A program made the position numbers and the translations under genes. From Fasciola hepatica (taxonomy: Eukaryota > Platyhelminthes > Trematoda > Plagiorchiida > Fasciolidae): a stretch of DNA of 64,000 bases. Each line of letters begins with the position of its first letter. Within the stretch, counting starts at the first letter, position 1. Below are positions 12,070 to 24,530 of this stretch, piece after piece. The stretch lies in contig CANUEZ040000047.1 in assembly GCA_948099385.1 (NCBI GenBank), positions 28,104,501 through 28,168,500 on the forward strand, read 5' to 3'. The notes below the pieces were generated by a model, which ran no database searches, was not told the DNA's origin, and saw nothing but the letters and a program-made list of their open reading frames with translations.

Positions 12070-13130
12070 CGTTGTTTCAATGAATACTATTTAATTTTCT
12101 TTTCTGTTTGTTTGCTCCTCGTTCTTCCATTAGTTTCATTCTCGGTTAGATGATGCTACGAAGTAGCGACCAAAACCACAGCACATGAGGGTGACTTTAA
12201 TGGTTGAAAGAATTGTATCCATCGCAGTCTGTAAATCGCGTATTCCGAGTTTTTGTTTGTCTCATTATCTGATAAACAGTCCATATCGACTTTGATTGAT
12301 TTTATCCGATGATACGCGGTCACCGACAAAAAAAAGTGAAGGTAGAGTAATATGGATTTACAGTCTGTATAAGTGTGAAGTACAAAGAAAAATTCCCCTC
12401 AACTGAAATTTTGTCCCTGCATGCACATACAGATGACTAAACGGAACGCCTTCAATGAACAGCTGAGTTGCATTCAACCTAACCCTAAAGACTGGAACAG
12501 TTTAGGACGCGGGCGACACACGGTTAGTGGATCTTGTTCATTTCAGAAGTACGGATTACACCCGAATGGTAATTTTCATACTTACTCGGTGGAAGGTGAA
12601 TTTATCAGCTCATTCAGCAGGACGAGAAAACTCAGCGCTTTCTAGCAAAGACATTCCATAAACGGTACTGTAACTACTAATTTTTTTTCGGAATTTTTCT
12701 ATGGTTTAGGAGTATCCGATTTATGTATAAAATCAAAAATTGTCTGAGGAAAGTACACACGTACTTCAATAAATGACACAGCAAAATGTAGTTTACCTTT
12801 CAGAATATTGGGATAATTCCATCACCTGTTAATACTTTCAATACAGGAGTGAAAAGAAATCCCAATTGTATTTCATTTTGAAGATAACCGTCCTGACTGA
12901 TTCACAACTGAACCTTCCCCGGAGATAGTTTAATAATTCTCGTACGTCAGATATTTATACAAGCAAATAAATGGAAATAACAGTCAATATAAGACTTACG
13001 CAAAAAGAAACTCAGTTGGGCTTTGTACACAACTAAAGGGCGAAATTTCCAAAATCACTCAAACAGTATTGGTGATCTGCATGTCTCGTATGCTCTCTAC
13101 CGGGTCAGCAGCAGCAGCTGTGACTTTAAA
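12070..13130. other. No recognisable gene
   Basis: AT-rich DNA without conserved motifs. The 74-codon frame at 12,421-12,645 has no recognisable feature. Confidence 0.55.
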
Positions 13131-13131
13131 C

Positions 13132-13132
<1 letters not shown>

Positions 13133-13184
<52 letters not shown>
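13133..13184. repeat. (AT)n microsatellite
   Basis: About 25 uninterrupted TA/AT dinucleotides. Confidence 0.97.
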
Positions 13185-13187
<3 letters not shown>

Positions 13188-13409
13188 AGAGGGTTCTATA
13201 GAGCCGTCTATCAACGGCTGTCATGTTTATATATTGGTGAACACTTCATCGGGGCGTGAATGTCAATGAGATTCGCTCGCCATCGGATAACAATTACATG
13301 TGAGTTACGCTGCCTTTATATAAGGATTTTGTGGATAAGATTTTGATTTGATACACAATATTGGACCTACAAACCTATGCCTCTTCGAACTAGAATTGTT
13401 TCCTAGCAT

Positions 13410-13943
13410 TCACTGAAAGGTCTGGCCAAATTGCTGCTGAGTGGTGGTATGGTCCATGATTTCTAAAAATCTCAGTCCAGCAATTGTAAAGACGCTGAAA
13501 TACGAGTACATTTGCACTTTTGCGGCTATACTGCAGCCTTGTTTCCCAGTGCTATCTCCGGAGTCGTCCTTAGACCGCAATGCGGCTTCACCTACTTTGT
13601 TCACTTTACTCACTTGGAAAGTGGCAGCTGACTGAGAAAATTTCCTCTGTTTACTGGTCGTGTAATTGATATCCGTGCGATCATCAAGTAGATCCACAGA
13701 ACAGTCAGTAAGGCTCTTAGCTCCTGCCATGACAAGATTTGGCATACAGTCACCATTAGGCTTGTACATTATGGTGCGATGCGCACAGGACGAGCATGCG
13801 GTGTGGTCACCAACGCGAAATGCTTGAAGGTGATTAGTTCGCTGGATTTCGGACCACTCAGAACGACATCTCAAACAGCCAACCGGGGACAGTTCGTGAG
13901 ATTGTTTGACATAATTCCGCTGGTTCAGTTCCGGCCCGGGGCG
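13410..13943 (-). CDS. Unidentified open frame with CxxC pairs (possible exon)
   Basis: This minus-strand frame stays open for about 177 codons and is bounded by TGA at 13,944-13,946. It does not match any of the retroelement families seen elsewhere in the window. The N-terminal part has two CxxC pairs ('GCLRCRSEW' and 'ACSSCAHR') about 26 residues apart with histidines between them, which could bind zinc. The rest is Ser/Thr/Lys-rich. The first in-frame ATG comes only after the second pair, so if real it is more likely an internal exon than a whole gene. A possible acceptor AG lies at 13,917-13,918 just before the CGG codon. I do not recognise the protein. It could also be a chance frame or an unknown transposon ORF. 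Confidence 0.35.
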   Translation of the reverse strand, partial: RPGPELNQRNYVKQSHELSPVGCLRCRSEWSEIQRTNHLQAFRVGDHTACSSCAHRTIMYKPNGDCMPNLVMAGAKSLTDCSVDLLDDRTDINYTTSKQRKFSQSAATFQVSKVNKVGEAALRSKDDSGDSTGKQGCSIAAKVQMYSYFSVFTIAGLRFLEIMDHTTTQQQFGQTFQ

Positions 13944-13984
13944 TCAACGTTTAGATACGAAAGATGCTAGTGGATTATCACTGT

Positions 13985-15430
13985 CTATAATTCTGAGTAC
14001 TTTTGACGTAATTCCAAAATAATGTGAGGAATTGTACGGAACGAATGAGCAACTCCAGTCTTCGGTTTTTATGCAGTCGAATCCAACCAGCATGTACAGG
14101 AGGTCGTTTCGGATATCTGCTCATTTCAAGCAACAATTCTACCATGACCTCAGTCTGGTTCCAGATTCATTTTTCGTCGCTTAACTCTATGTGCTGTAGT
14201 ACATCCGTGTACGTGCGCGGCAACTTTCTAGTCAAAAGCTTCTTAAGCTTTCTTTCTACTTGACCTTGCTTTGATTCAAATCAGTTAGCTGGTTGAAGAA
14301 TTTCCGTACGGCGTTTTTGAGAGTTTCCTGAATTACTTCTTCTATGTCGATTCTGTTCTTGATTTCATTTGTTCGATTGTATTTGGATTATGATGATCAT
14401 CGAGTGAAAAAATGTGGTACTCGGTGGGCACATTTCCGTATGACTCGTATTACCGTGCAAACAATGAACCAAGCGGGTAAGTGAACACTTATGCAGACAT
14501 AGTAAGCCCATGAGAGGAATGAGTGAACCCAAAACGTTTGGTAGGCTGACGACCACCTGGAGTAAATGATGTTGAGTAGCTGCACAGAATACAGTAGTGG
14601 CGTAGTTTAGTATAAATTTTTGAGATTAGGTTGGGAAACTATCACGTTGGTTTACGGAATTATCACATATATTTGGGAAACTATCAGTTTAATCTGAGAA
14701 CCGAACGCAATGACTGGTTGCCACATCCGTATAACGCACCTCATCGGTCAGCTGGAAGCAAGTATCTATAGTCCATAATTGATCATAGGGACCACCTGTC
14801 TTCCGTGCTCTTTCCGTGCAAAAATGGCATGGACCTCAGTCGCGCATCAGGTCGCTCTCACGGACAGACGTCATTGAGTTGTACCAAACGGTCTGAGCTA
14901 GAAAACCAAGCTCTCCTTACCCTATCAGTGTCAATGACGACGTATTACGTTAGATGTCTTTAGGCTAGCGAATGAATTTTGATTATCTGGTGGCCAGAGT
15001 AGTGATATTGGCCTCCGAACAACATCAGTATTCTGTTCATAGACATGATACGGAAATGAAAATATGTTAATTACTCCAACTTTTGGAATAGCTCGGTACT
15101 TCACCGTGTCAGGTGACACTTGGTGTTTCAGTTACATTTAGATTCCCAACCGATATACTTGTAAGGTAACTTTTCACGATGTGTGTACAATAAAAGGATA
15201 TATTTACTGAATAATCGCATTTTGTCTCAGAGAGGGACTACACTTAGAGATTAAGCTCTTTTTCAGAAGCGGAAATAGAGAATACCCGAAACTCGTGTCT
15301 TTTTTGTTGGCCTCCTCCCAACCGCGGAAAAACAGCAAATGCCTTCCCAATTCATGGCCGTCCGATCACATGCTGACACACAAATATTGTTGGTGAATTA
15401 TGCGTTATTCGCACCCTACTATCCGTACCG
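13985..15430. other. No recognisable gene
   Basis: No frame longer than about 80 codons and no conserved motif. Repeated phrases 'GGGAAACTATCA' near 14,634 and 14,676 suggest old tandem or dispersed repeat material. Confidence 0.5.
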
Positions 15431-15434
15431 TGAT

Positions 15435-15510
15435 AGATCACTTTGTAGTGCAACTGCCCGGTAAGCAGGATGTCGCTGGTTCGATTCCGGTTAGAGCAGC
15501 TGAATCTTTG
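15435..15510 (+). repeat. tRNA-derived SINE-like fragment
   Basis: A canonical B box, GGTTCGATTCC, lies at about 15,478-15,488. It is preceded by TAGTGCAACTGCCCGGTAAG, which resembles a tRNA anticodon arm region. No acceptor stem can be formed, so this is not a functional tRNA gene. Confidence 0.4.
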
Positions 15511-16362
15511 GATGTGAGAAATGCACGTGAATTTTTCATTATATACTTATGGGCTCCTAACTTATAAAAATGCAGCTGTAGTAGCCACGAGGCAAATGCT
15601 ACCGCGAACGAGCTTGTTCGCTGTTCGTGTATTTTCTATATGTATGTATGTACAAATTACGTACCGTATGCTTGAGTCCACGTTAACATATACATGGCGT
15701 CTGGGGGTCCCATATAAACGTATTTTCGGAATCAACAGAAAAGAATTCATCAAATTAGTCATGACCTTTGGAATCTCCTGCTGAAATCCGAAAATCTCAG
15801 TACCATCTCAGGAGAAGACGTTTATTTCTAGAGAGGCTTGCGGTCAGTTGACCCACGGGGTGCGCTATACAGATGCGGCAAACAACCACTGCGCTCCGTT
15901 CTCAAGGTAATCTGATAGCTCTCCAGTCTATGTGATAATTTATCAAACGAGTGTGACAATTTCGCAGATTAATTTGGTAGTTTCTCAACTCAATCTTACA
16001 ATGGTCTAGTGTAGGCAGGTAAACACCTACACACAAAGGTTGAGAGGCACAACGCGCACGGGTACAAAGGCAGGTGCACTAGTCATGTGATGTACGGACT
16101 TGCGGGGTTTGTGAGCCATAAGTGAGCGAAGCTTACATGTTCAACTAAGCACTTCATTGTAACTCTGGAGGATATGGACATCAAGAGTTGGACGTGGATA
16201 ACTTTGCCAATAGGACAAAGTGAGTTGGATGACTGAAGTAGCAAACAAAAGGAAAACTGTTAGTTTTCCCCTGCCAAAGGTACATGAAACACACGACACA
16301 CCTGCAATATCACCGTTCACTCTTGTCCCCTTGAGCAGAAATGAATGGTTTTGTTACCTGGT

Positions 16363-16363
<1 letters not shown>

Positions 16364-16450
<87 letters not shown>

Positions 16451-16458
16451 TATATAAT
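16364..16458. repeat. (AT)n microsatellite
   Basis: The longest simple repeat in the window, about 46 dinucleotides with one TACATA interruption near 16,443. It is followed by a short GTGTGT stretch. Confidence 0.97.
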
Positions 16459-16559
16459 ATCTGTGTGTGTATCTGTGCTCATACCCTTGAACTTTTAATT
16501 GTTGCAGCGCGTCACATGATGCCCGCATCCCATCTATCACGCACTATTTTTGTGTCACA

Positions 16560-17320
16560 GATGTGAATTCTGCTGTTTTATTGATTTTAAATATGTCTGT
16601 TGGCCCTCTATGAACGGCCAGCATCCAGTCAGTGAAAAACATCTAAGAAAATGAGCTACGAAAGACCAGAAAAGATAGCAATTCAGTTTGGTTTCTCATG
16701 TTCACTGTGGTTTAAAAAGGTAATAGAGGTTGTCCTTCTCTCAGGTATACACTGTTCTGTGTACGCACACATTTCTCCTGTGAAATAGTCTTTAGGAGAT
16801 ATGAGTATATAAATGTGATGCCCTGAATAAGTTTCACGGATAGTTTCATATGATGCCTTATCATTTTGGGCAATATGAGAAGAATCACACCTGGACTGTT
16901 AGAAAGAAGAACATTAGCAGATTGATTGATTTCAGCATGAACAACTTTACCTATTGGCAGTTACCTGGAAATGGGGTCAAGGTCACCGAATGGACGTAGT
17001 CGTATAGGATTACGGCGGATGCCCGTATTGCAAACGGAAAATGTGGAAGACAACTTCAAATCTGCTTTTACCAATGGATAAGGCTTAATTCACACTTTCT
17101 GAACAGATAGCTCACCGAAATTTTTATTGAATGTAAGAGGAGAATGCCACTGTCGAGGGGTAAGGTTGATAATCTAATGATTAAAAACCGAGCTTTTATT
17201 TTAGAAACCTTTCAGTTTCATCTGTTCGGGAACACACTGGGTGGATGAAGGTCATTTACTGCAACACTAAGAGGTGAGCTTCTCAACTTACTGAGTAATC
17301 TTGCGCCGACATATGGGACT
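16560..17320. other. No recognisable gene
   Basis: Unique-looking AT-rich sequence with only short frames. Confidence 0.5.
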
Positions 17321-17322
17321 GT

Positions 17323-17324
<2 letters not shown>

Positions 17325-17382
<58 letters not shown>
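17325..17382. repeat. (AT)n microsatellite
   Basis: About 28 uninterrupted AT/TA dinucleotides. Confidence 0.97.
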
Positions 17383-17383
<1 letters not shown>

Positions 17384-17399
17384 TGGCATTTGTAAACCA

Positions 17400-18630
17400 T
17401 GGCTGGTAGTTCCGCCGATGGAAATTTAAACCTCTATTACGTTTACGGGGTTCGAAGACGGTAAATAACAGAATTAGAAATGAAAGATTACCCTCTTCCG
17501 GGATTTAATATGAATGAGTGTTTGATCTATTGATTAGCAACCCATGTGTCACAAGATGAATTGGGACTGCTGGCAGTCAAAGAAACAGGTCAGAAATCGG
17601 AGGACAGACGTGACTCAGTGTTAAAAAGCACTTCACTTCTTTTTATTCACGAAAAAGCAACTGAGGAAGAGGGCCACGGCCAGAGAAGCTTTACCTCATT
17701 GGAAAGTGACCGGGGGTGGGGGATATTGAACCCGAGTCGTTATTGTTCAAAATCCATAATGATAACTGTCTAACCACAAACTTCGGTAACACAAACCTTA
17801 GAACTTCTTCAGCAGGCTTAATATCATAAACTTTGGCGCACTTGTGAAAAGTGCCGTCACAAAAACTACAAGTTAGACGAAGATTCTTGGCATCACATGA
17901 CAGACAGTAATTCCATCATTTATGGAACATCTGTGAAATATCAACGGGTTTCTCATGCTAATGGACTTGAGTAAAAATTTGATTCGGTGAGTCTGTTGAG
18001 ATAATGAATTGTGGGCTATAATTAGCATTAAACGAAATGGCCGGATTCTCACGAACGATTGTACTGAAGTTTGGAATCGTTCGCATAATAGTTCGGTAGA
18101 TTGAAGTGTGCATCCATGAGGCAGAAGCAACTGTTTCTGTAATTCGACCTGTTACACAATCGCATTTTTAACGGATCGCAAAAGTATACCGAGAGGTCTA
18201 AGTTCACTTTAACATAGCAAACTCGCGTATTGGTCGGTTATTTTGGTGTACCGGGGGATGAAATTCTGTTTCTTGAAGTGGCTCCAAAATTGATTGGTTG
18301 TAAGTGCTTTGAGTGCTTTGAGTACTTCTTACTGCTATGGAATTGTTGGATCTGGAAAGGGTGGATTTTTCACAAGTCAGCATGCCTCCTTCTTGATAAG
18401 AGATACGAAGTGTCCAGCCTCGCCCTTCAAATCCCAGCCACCAAGTATCAGACTTCAGGTTTCAACAAAACTAATATGGTCTTCATATTCATGGAAATTA
18501 CCTTGATTATTCAGGGTATCCAAACCGTTGGTATTCTTTACCATTTGGGTGACAACGATGCACTGCGTAGTAATTTGAAATACGCTCGCGAATAGGATTA
18601 CTCACAATAAAAGTTGAAATACTCCAGTCC
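17400..18630. other. No recognised gene; one unidentified 121-codon frame
   Basis: The plus-strand frame at 18,230-18,595 is open for 121 codons and rich in aromatic and hydrophobic residues. It shows no motif that I can connect to a family and may be a chance frame. The remainder of this stretch shows nothing recognisable. Confidence 0.4.
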
Positions 18631-18639
18631 AAACTGAGC

Positions 18640-20625
18640 GCAGTGATAGAGTGGAGCATATAAGTCTCTCATGCAAGCCTTGCCGAATCTCAGAAGTCTG
18701 GAAACTTTCGCTGAGAATCAAGACAGATCAGGCTTTGGATGCTTCTCTTACCGAAGATTTTCTGTAGACCGGGGATCCTCAGCTTCTTCGACATGGTATA
18801 ATGCTTTTATGTGGCCAGAGGACTGAACACAAAAAAGATAAGGTCCATGTGAACCACCTTAATGCCGCATTTATACATCGCTCCAATGACAGCCCTCCTT
18901 CATATTTCCCTTGTGTTTCTAAAGATCTTGAAACTTTCTCTACTGTAGACATTTTTAAAACTGTTCGCAAATCTGGAATGTCGTCGGCTGTTGGTCCTGA
19001 AGGCCTTTCATCCGCAATTCTTAAGTATGACGCTGCTCAGCTTGCCACACCGATCACTACTGTGATAGACGCATTTCTGTTCAGATGTTCATTTCCTGAT
19101 CATCATGCCAATTCCTAAAGGCCTTAACACCTCTGGCGGAATTAAACGGTTTCGCTCTACTGCCCTCACACCAGCCCAGCTTGAAGTCACTGAAAAGGCT
19201 GTTTTCAGCCATCTTCAAAAGCTTCTCAGTGTGCTACTTGACTTGTTTTAGCTTGCCTATAAGCCCAAAAAGATCCATCTTTGATGCTGCAGCCTGCTTG
19301 ATCCATTCTATCAATTATTCTTCAAACAACTCCAGGTAATCTGACCGTCGTGTATTCCTTGACTACTCCTCCAACTTCAACTCTGTACCCTAATCGTGTC
19401 TTCTCCAGAAGCTTGAAGCTTCCGATTGTCGGGCACAACTTTACTGACCATCGTACTATTTTCATAATCCAGTTCAGCAAACTAAGGTGGGGCAAAACAA
19501 CTATAAACCATTAGTTGACAATTCCGGTGTATTCCAGGCTGCAGTGCTATCCCTTATTTCTACTTCTGACCTATATTAGCGAACTTCAAGTTTCTTCTCC
19601 GTCCAACATACCTAAATATGCCGATGGTACTGTCCTTTTGTAATAATCGTAATTAACTGAATTGATAGTCCGTACTGAAATTGCCCCCACCAGGAACTAC
19701 GCGAAATAGCACGTTAGTTGTATTGCAGAGTGGGTTTAGAGAGGGAATATAATTGGTAAACTCTAAGATGACCAGTCACAGGGAGCTTCTGTCGGAATTG
19801 TCCGCGGTGATCCTGATTGGTTGAGGCTCATCCTGCACGTGGTTACGAAGCTGTACATGGCCGTATCACGTGTTACAGCTGCTGAATCACCATATCTTTG
19901 TCAAGCAATTTCTATTTACCTAGATTTGAAGGAATTCAATGAAAACCTATCTCGAATAGAATGTTTCTGTTCCCATTTGGATCTAAAACCGAATTCATTT
20001 AAATGCGTCGAATGTGTTGTCGGTCTCCATCGCTCACCTTTTCCTACAGATCCTGTTACATTGAATTGCGAATCCCTACACAGAGTTAGTTCCGTCAAGT
20101 ATCTGGGTTTTATCCTTGACATCGATCTAAGGTGGACAACTCACATTCAGTAGTGTATCGACAAACTGCGACGCCTATTTTTTCAAATAAAAAAACTCAT
20201 GCAGTGTCTTACACCACCAACAATTGTCCTCAGATTTGTTCCTCAAAGTGTTCTTTCGGTCTTACTGTACTGCTCACCCGTAATTTCCCCCGACCTTTTG
20301 AAACAGGACTTCAAAGCTTTTCACCGCGGATTGGTAATTATTAAACGCGTTTCATCCCTCGCCTTTGACTTTCTTTTGACTGAACTAGCTAAACAACGTA
20401 TTGTATCCTGCGCAGCCCTAGCCCACAGGATATTACAGGAACCAAAGCATCAATTACACTCTGACTTACCTCTTTATCGCTCCCACTCATCCATCAAGTC
20501 TGGGTTTTGACACCTCTCTTCTAGGATTAACGTACACAGAACTCTGGTGCCTTATCTGGTGCGGGTACTGACCAACAAGGACAAGAGTAAAACGGAATTA
20601 CTTTCTGAATTTGGTCGATGTTTCC
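18640..20625 (+). mobile_element. CR1/Jockey-like LINE reverse transcriptase relic
   Basis: Reading across frames gives most of an RT domain in order. The region before the fingers includes 'HLNAAFIHRSND' near 18,856. RT block 1 is 'SSAVGPEGLSSAILK' near 18,980 (relatives: S.GPDG). 'MPIPKG' lies near 19,106, and 'LAYKPK' near 19,252 is the F.P..S motif. 'VFLDYSSNFNSVP' lies near 19,353 (the D..KAFD motif), and 'KYADGTVLL' starts at 19,614. The last is the catalytic YADD box with its second aspartate replaced by glycine. The thumb region 'SSVKYLGFILDIDLRWTTHI' ends near 20,149, and a LINE C-terminus, 'PYLVRVLTNKDKSKTELL', lies near 20,551-20,604. Multiple stops and frameshifts make it inactive. 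About 260 bp of foreign repeat lies between YADG and the thumb. Confidence 0.85.
19798..19892 (+). repeat. Dispersed repeat, copy 2
   Basis: This is the opposite-orientation copy of 9,144-9,239, roughly 80% identical by eye over the shared blocks. Here it interrupts the LINE RT between the catalytic YADG box and the thumb domain, which suggests it arrived after the LINE inserted. Confidence 0.65.
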
Positions 20626-20839
20626 TTTTTCTTTTTCACTGCTATATACATCTAGCGCCCACAGCTCTATATTTTGTTTATTTTACCCCAGTTTTGTAGG
20701 GTGTATTTTAACTGAAACGTAAGCACCTTGCTTGCAAAAGCCTGTCATACAAATCCGAAGCATGTAGTTGTGACGCGTCAGTATAGACCGCATTTTACAT
20801 ATTCGTATACACCTGGCAGTTACGTGTGAGTAGTGTGTG

Positions 20840-22095
20840 GCATTGATGTTACTTAGCTTGGCTGACTGTCCTTTGAACGTTGAAATTCAGCAGTTCTACC
20901 GACGGAAAGAAGCACCCACAGTAGTAAGTGACCGCCTGACTCTTTCCCACAGTGCGGTAATGCCCCAATGCCTTGGAACAAAAGTCCTTCGCCAGCTATA
21001 CACCGGCCATCCAGGGATGACGCGACTGAAAGCCATCGCGCGCTCCTACGCATACTGGCCTAAAGTAGACTCAGACATTGTTGAACTTGTCCGCAAGTGC
21101 GAGCAGTGAGCGCTAGCAACAAAAGCACCTGTGAAATGTGAACATCACACATGGCCTTTACCTTCTGGGCCTTGGGCACGAATTCATGTAGACTACGCCA
21201 GACCTGTGAAGTATCGTACCTTCTAGTCGTGGTTGAGGCATATCCTAAATGGCCTGAAATAATTCCAATGACTCAAGCATCCACGTTCACTACAGTAACC
21301 CCACTCAGTCTTCTTTTCTCTCCATTCGGTATCCCCGAAACTGCTGTTACGGATAATGGTGTGCAGTTCTCCTCAGTGGAGTATAAACAGTTTTGCGACT
21401 GTGTGATACACATCATGTACGTAGCCCCGTGTATCATCCCCAATCCACTGGACAAGCTGAATAATTCATAGACAACTATAAGAGGACTCAGCAGAAATTG
21501 GATGCTTTCTGACGGACCTATCGCTCCACACCAAATCCATCGGCGAGCCAAATGCGAAGTCACCAGCATAACTGTTCTTGGGAAGAAGCATGAGAACACC
21601 ACTTGTCGCGATTTTACTAGTTACTTCGTTGGGTCCCAGAAATCTCATAATGGAAGCTCAGTTCATTCGGAACCACGGGGCGAAGATGAAGGGTTTTCAA
21701 AACAGGTGACTCAGTCAAAGTTGTAGCATTCAGTAGACATCAGAAGAGTTGAATTTCCGGTGTTGTTCTGCATCCGGTCAGCAGAGTCCTGTACGCAGTC
21801 AACTGTAATGGGCGAACCTGGACAAGGCATGTAAACCATCTACGGTATCGATAGGCATCCGAAACTAACCTTCAATCTATCCATCAAGAACTACCACATG
21901 ATGTATTGGTAAACAAATTCGCACTTCCACAACAGCACAGTGAAAATTCTGAAATCAATACTGAGCCACCTGTAGAGTGCAGGCATTCGACACGAACACG
22001 TGCACCGATTCAAAGGTTGAACATTCAGTCGAAAAAAAAGATTTTGTGCTACTCCTTACTTTTGGAGGGAGGTATTACAGAGGCATTCAAATAAC
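20840..22095 (+). mobile_element. Ty3/gypsy integrase relic with 3' end
   Basis: This is the C-terminal part of a gypsy pol. The HHCC zinc domain is clear at 20,985-21,110: 'GHPGMTRLKA', 'YAYWPKVDSD', 'RKCEQ', with the final cysteine codon changed to TGA. The catalytic core follows: 'HVDYARPVK' (first Asp) near 21,185; 'EAYPKWPEIIPM' near 21,235; 'GIPETAVTDNGVQFS' (second Asp) near 21,330; and 'QSTGQAE' (Glu) near 21,440, in another frame. A GPY/F-like tail ('SRVLYAVNCNGRTWTRHVNH') ends near 21,840. A purine tract GGAGGGAGG at 22,064-22,072 lies where a 3' polypurine tract would be, so the 3' LTR may begin near 22,075, but I could not delimit it. Frameshifts and stops show it is dead. Confidence 0.85.
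22064..22072 (+). other. Candidate polypurine tract of the gypsy element
   Basis: GGAGGGAGG near the end of the decayed integrase frame. This position and composition fit the plus-strand priming site of a gypsy element. The adjoining LTR start is not certain. Confidence 0.35.
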
Positions 22096-22099
22096 CAGT

Positions 22100-24500
22100 A
22101 ATCAAACATTGCTTTCGTATTACCCTGTTTGTCATGACTCTTTTGTTTAGCTAACATTTAATCGATAATTCAATGGTGTCCAGGTTGTTGAATTTTGATT
22201 GGTCCACCATTGGCCAATTACGTGCGTTTATGTATTGTATCAAGGTCACGTGTCAGGCGACACAGCAGGGTGTTCAAATCCGATAAAGCGTTACCGGGCC
22301 CTGTTGCTGTTCTGATTAGCGTGTTATCTGCTTTAACATGAATGTTCGTTGGTAAGTTGAGCTTTGGTACTGTATAATTTATTGTCATAAAAAACGTGAC
22401 AAAAATCACGTTCCAACAGCAGGCCGTTAGTGATTCTTAAATAGTAGAAAAAATCATGGGTAGCGTATCTATGAAAAATGGCTAATCCCGATGATCAATC
22501 TTGCAAAATAAGTAATCTGTTACACGGGAGATTTTCGAAAAGTCTGTGATTTAGTTCGGCAAAGTTCTCCACGACGCAAGAAACAACATGAAGTTAAAAA
22601 GTGATCAATAATATTCGTAGAATGTTTTATAGGCACGAGGAGCCTGTATCTTATATAGTGGAACGTCCTGCTGCAGTTTTTGTATTTAAAAATGCAAGTG
22701 GAGTTTCCCTCATCCAAGACCTACAATAGTTGTGCCGAAAATGCATTCCACGAATATATTTCAATACCCATTGGATCTCGTTCAGCCGTGTGCGGTGTCC
22801 TTCTCATTTGGAATAGACCGATGAGGTTACCACCGTAACTTAAACCGGAACAGCTGCTGGGTAATATATGAATAGCTGTTTGCTCCTCATTGGATATTCT
22901 CTCGCATTATTCACACCCGGTTAGCGGTGCCATAACAGCTAGTCTTGTAGAGCATCTGCTCGGCAAGCGGAATATAGCCGGTTCCATTCCGACTTGAGGC
23001 CTTGAACTTATAGATGAGTTTTGGTTAGAGACCTCGAGAAGTGTCCTTTGTCAGGTCCCGAAAAGAACTACCAAAGAAATCCCCTCGACTGAATCAACAG
23101 AGAAGACTCAAATTAGTAGACAGACGCGGTAGCGTACTCTGTGTATCGTAGCAGAGAAATAGTGCAGATACGAGAAAAAAAAACGGAAAGGGAACGAACG
23201 CAACGGTGAATTAAAAAGCTCACTTAGAGCGTGCAATAAGCGAAAAACCGAAAGTGTGTTAAAGACAAAGTCGACAAAAAGTTGTGAATGTCAGCTCAGT
23301 AAAATGTAGGCAACCGAAGAAAAACAGTATAGTCAAAATCAGGGGTCGGAGAAGATCGTAAAGAAAATAAATCTAAAATGATGCTTAGAAAAATTTAGTT
23401 ACTCAGAATTACCGAGGTCACAACAACACTTTGGGTGCGAAAAATGCAAGTGGATTTTCACTTTCTAAAAGAAATATCCTGGCTTTGTTTCAGGTATCAT
23501 TTGGCTCAACGGCAACGAAAAACAGGTCAGCTACTCTGGCTTCAGAATACAATGACAAATAAATTCATCATAGTTGTGTCGCCAGCTGAACAAGATAGTG
23601 GGAAATTCACTTGCATATTAACAGACTTCCTTGCATTCGTTTTGAACGGTAAAAAAGAAGGCCATTCAGCGGACTGATTCTTATTTTGGTGTGAAGCGCA
23701 AGTTCGGGTGTGTGAAGATGAAGCTGTTTTGTGCTGTCCCAATCTAGCTAGGAAGAAAGTCTATCTACTTCCGAACTATCTCAACTTACTGTATCGGAAC
23801 ATTGTTTATGTGGGACTCTGATTCACCATAACCAGAAAATGAAGGGGTTGAATTGGTATCTGTGATCGCCTCCCCTGATCGGTTGGTGATACGGTCAACC
23901 ACTGTTCGACGGGATTCCTTTCTCATCTTATCAATCCATACTGCCTGTGCCGTAGTGAGACTACAAATCGGTCCACCTAATTCCATAAATCAAGCCCGTT
24001 CATGCTCAGCTGGCCGCGCGTGACTGGCCAGCATTTCTGTCTCCTTCACACATTTTATCCAATCTAGTTTTTCTATCGATTTGTACCATTGCGTTGCCAA
24101 AACCATTCCGCAAAACATTTTCAGTTAGACAGTTCTGATTCAATGGTCCGTGTTTTTTATGACTGGGATAACCAGACCAGAGTCCTCCGTTGCAACAGTT
24201 TCTGGTGACTCTGAGTAATGGCTATTCCTGTGAAATTTATGCGGCAGTTACTAGAAAAATAACAAGATCAATTCAAAATTTCTATCCAGCGAATTTCATG
24301 GCAGTAGAAAGTGGGAAACTCAAAGTTATCAACTGCCGAGAAGATTTTTCAAAACGTGAATGAGTTTCATTAACAGTCTGACCATGGAATAACATTTGAC
24401 TCGTGGTACTAATGTTTGCAACTTTCAAAGAGTGCTGTTGATTACTTTTTCTCCCATTTAGGTCGATCATTGTGAGTATGGAGGAACCAAACTTTAAAGT
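22100..24500. other. Mostly unrecognised, with short repeat traces
   Basis: A tRNA-derived SINE-like piece lies at about 22,930-23,000 (TAGAGCATCTG, then GGTTCCATTCC). The phrase AAAAATGCAAGTGGA occurs at about 22,688 and 23,438. A close relative (AAAAATGCAGGTGGATTTTC) flanks the SINE-like piece at 46.7-46.9 kb, so this is a dispersed repeat. The 23.1-23.4 kb part is purine-rich. No gene is supported. Confidence 0.4.
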
Positions 24501-24530
24501 CTCACGAAAATTTATTTCAAAACTCATTTT

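Noticed and set aside
6223..17400. Open frames encoding runs of Ile-Tyr
   Set aside because: They are translations of (AT)n microsatellites.
18230..18595. 121-codon frame as a host gene
   Set aside because: No domain, no convincing splice context, and a composition consistent with AT-rich noncoding DNA.
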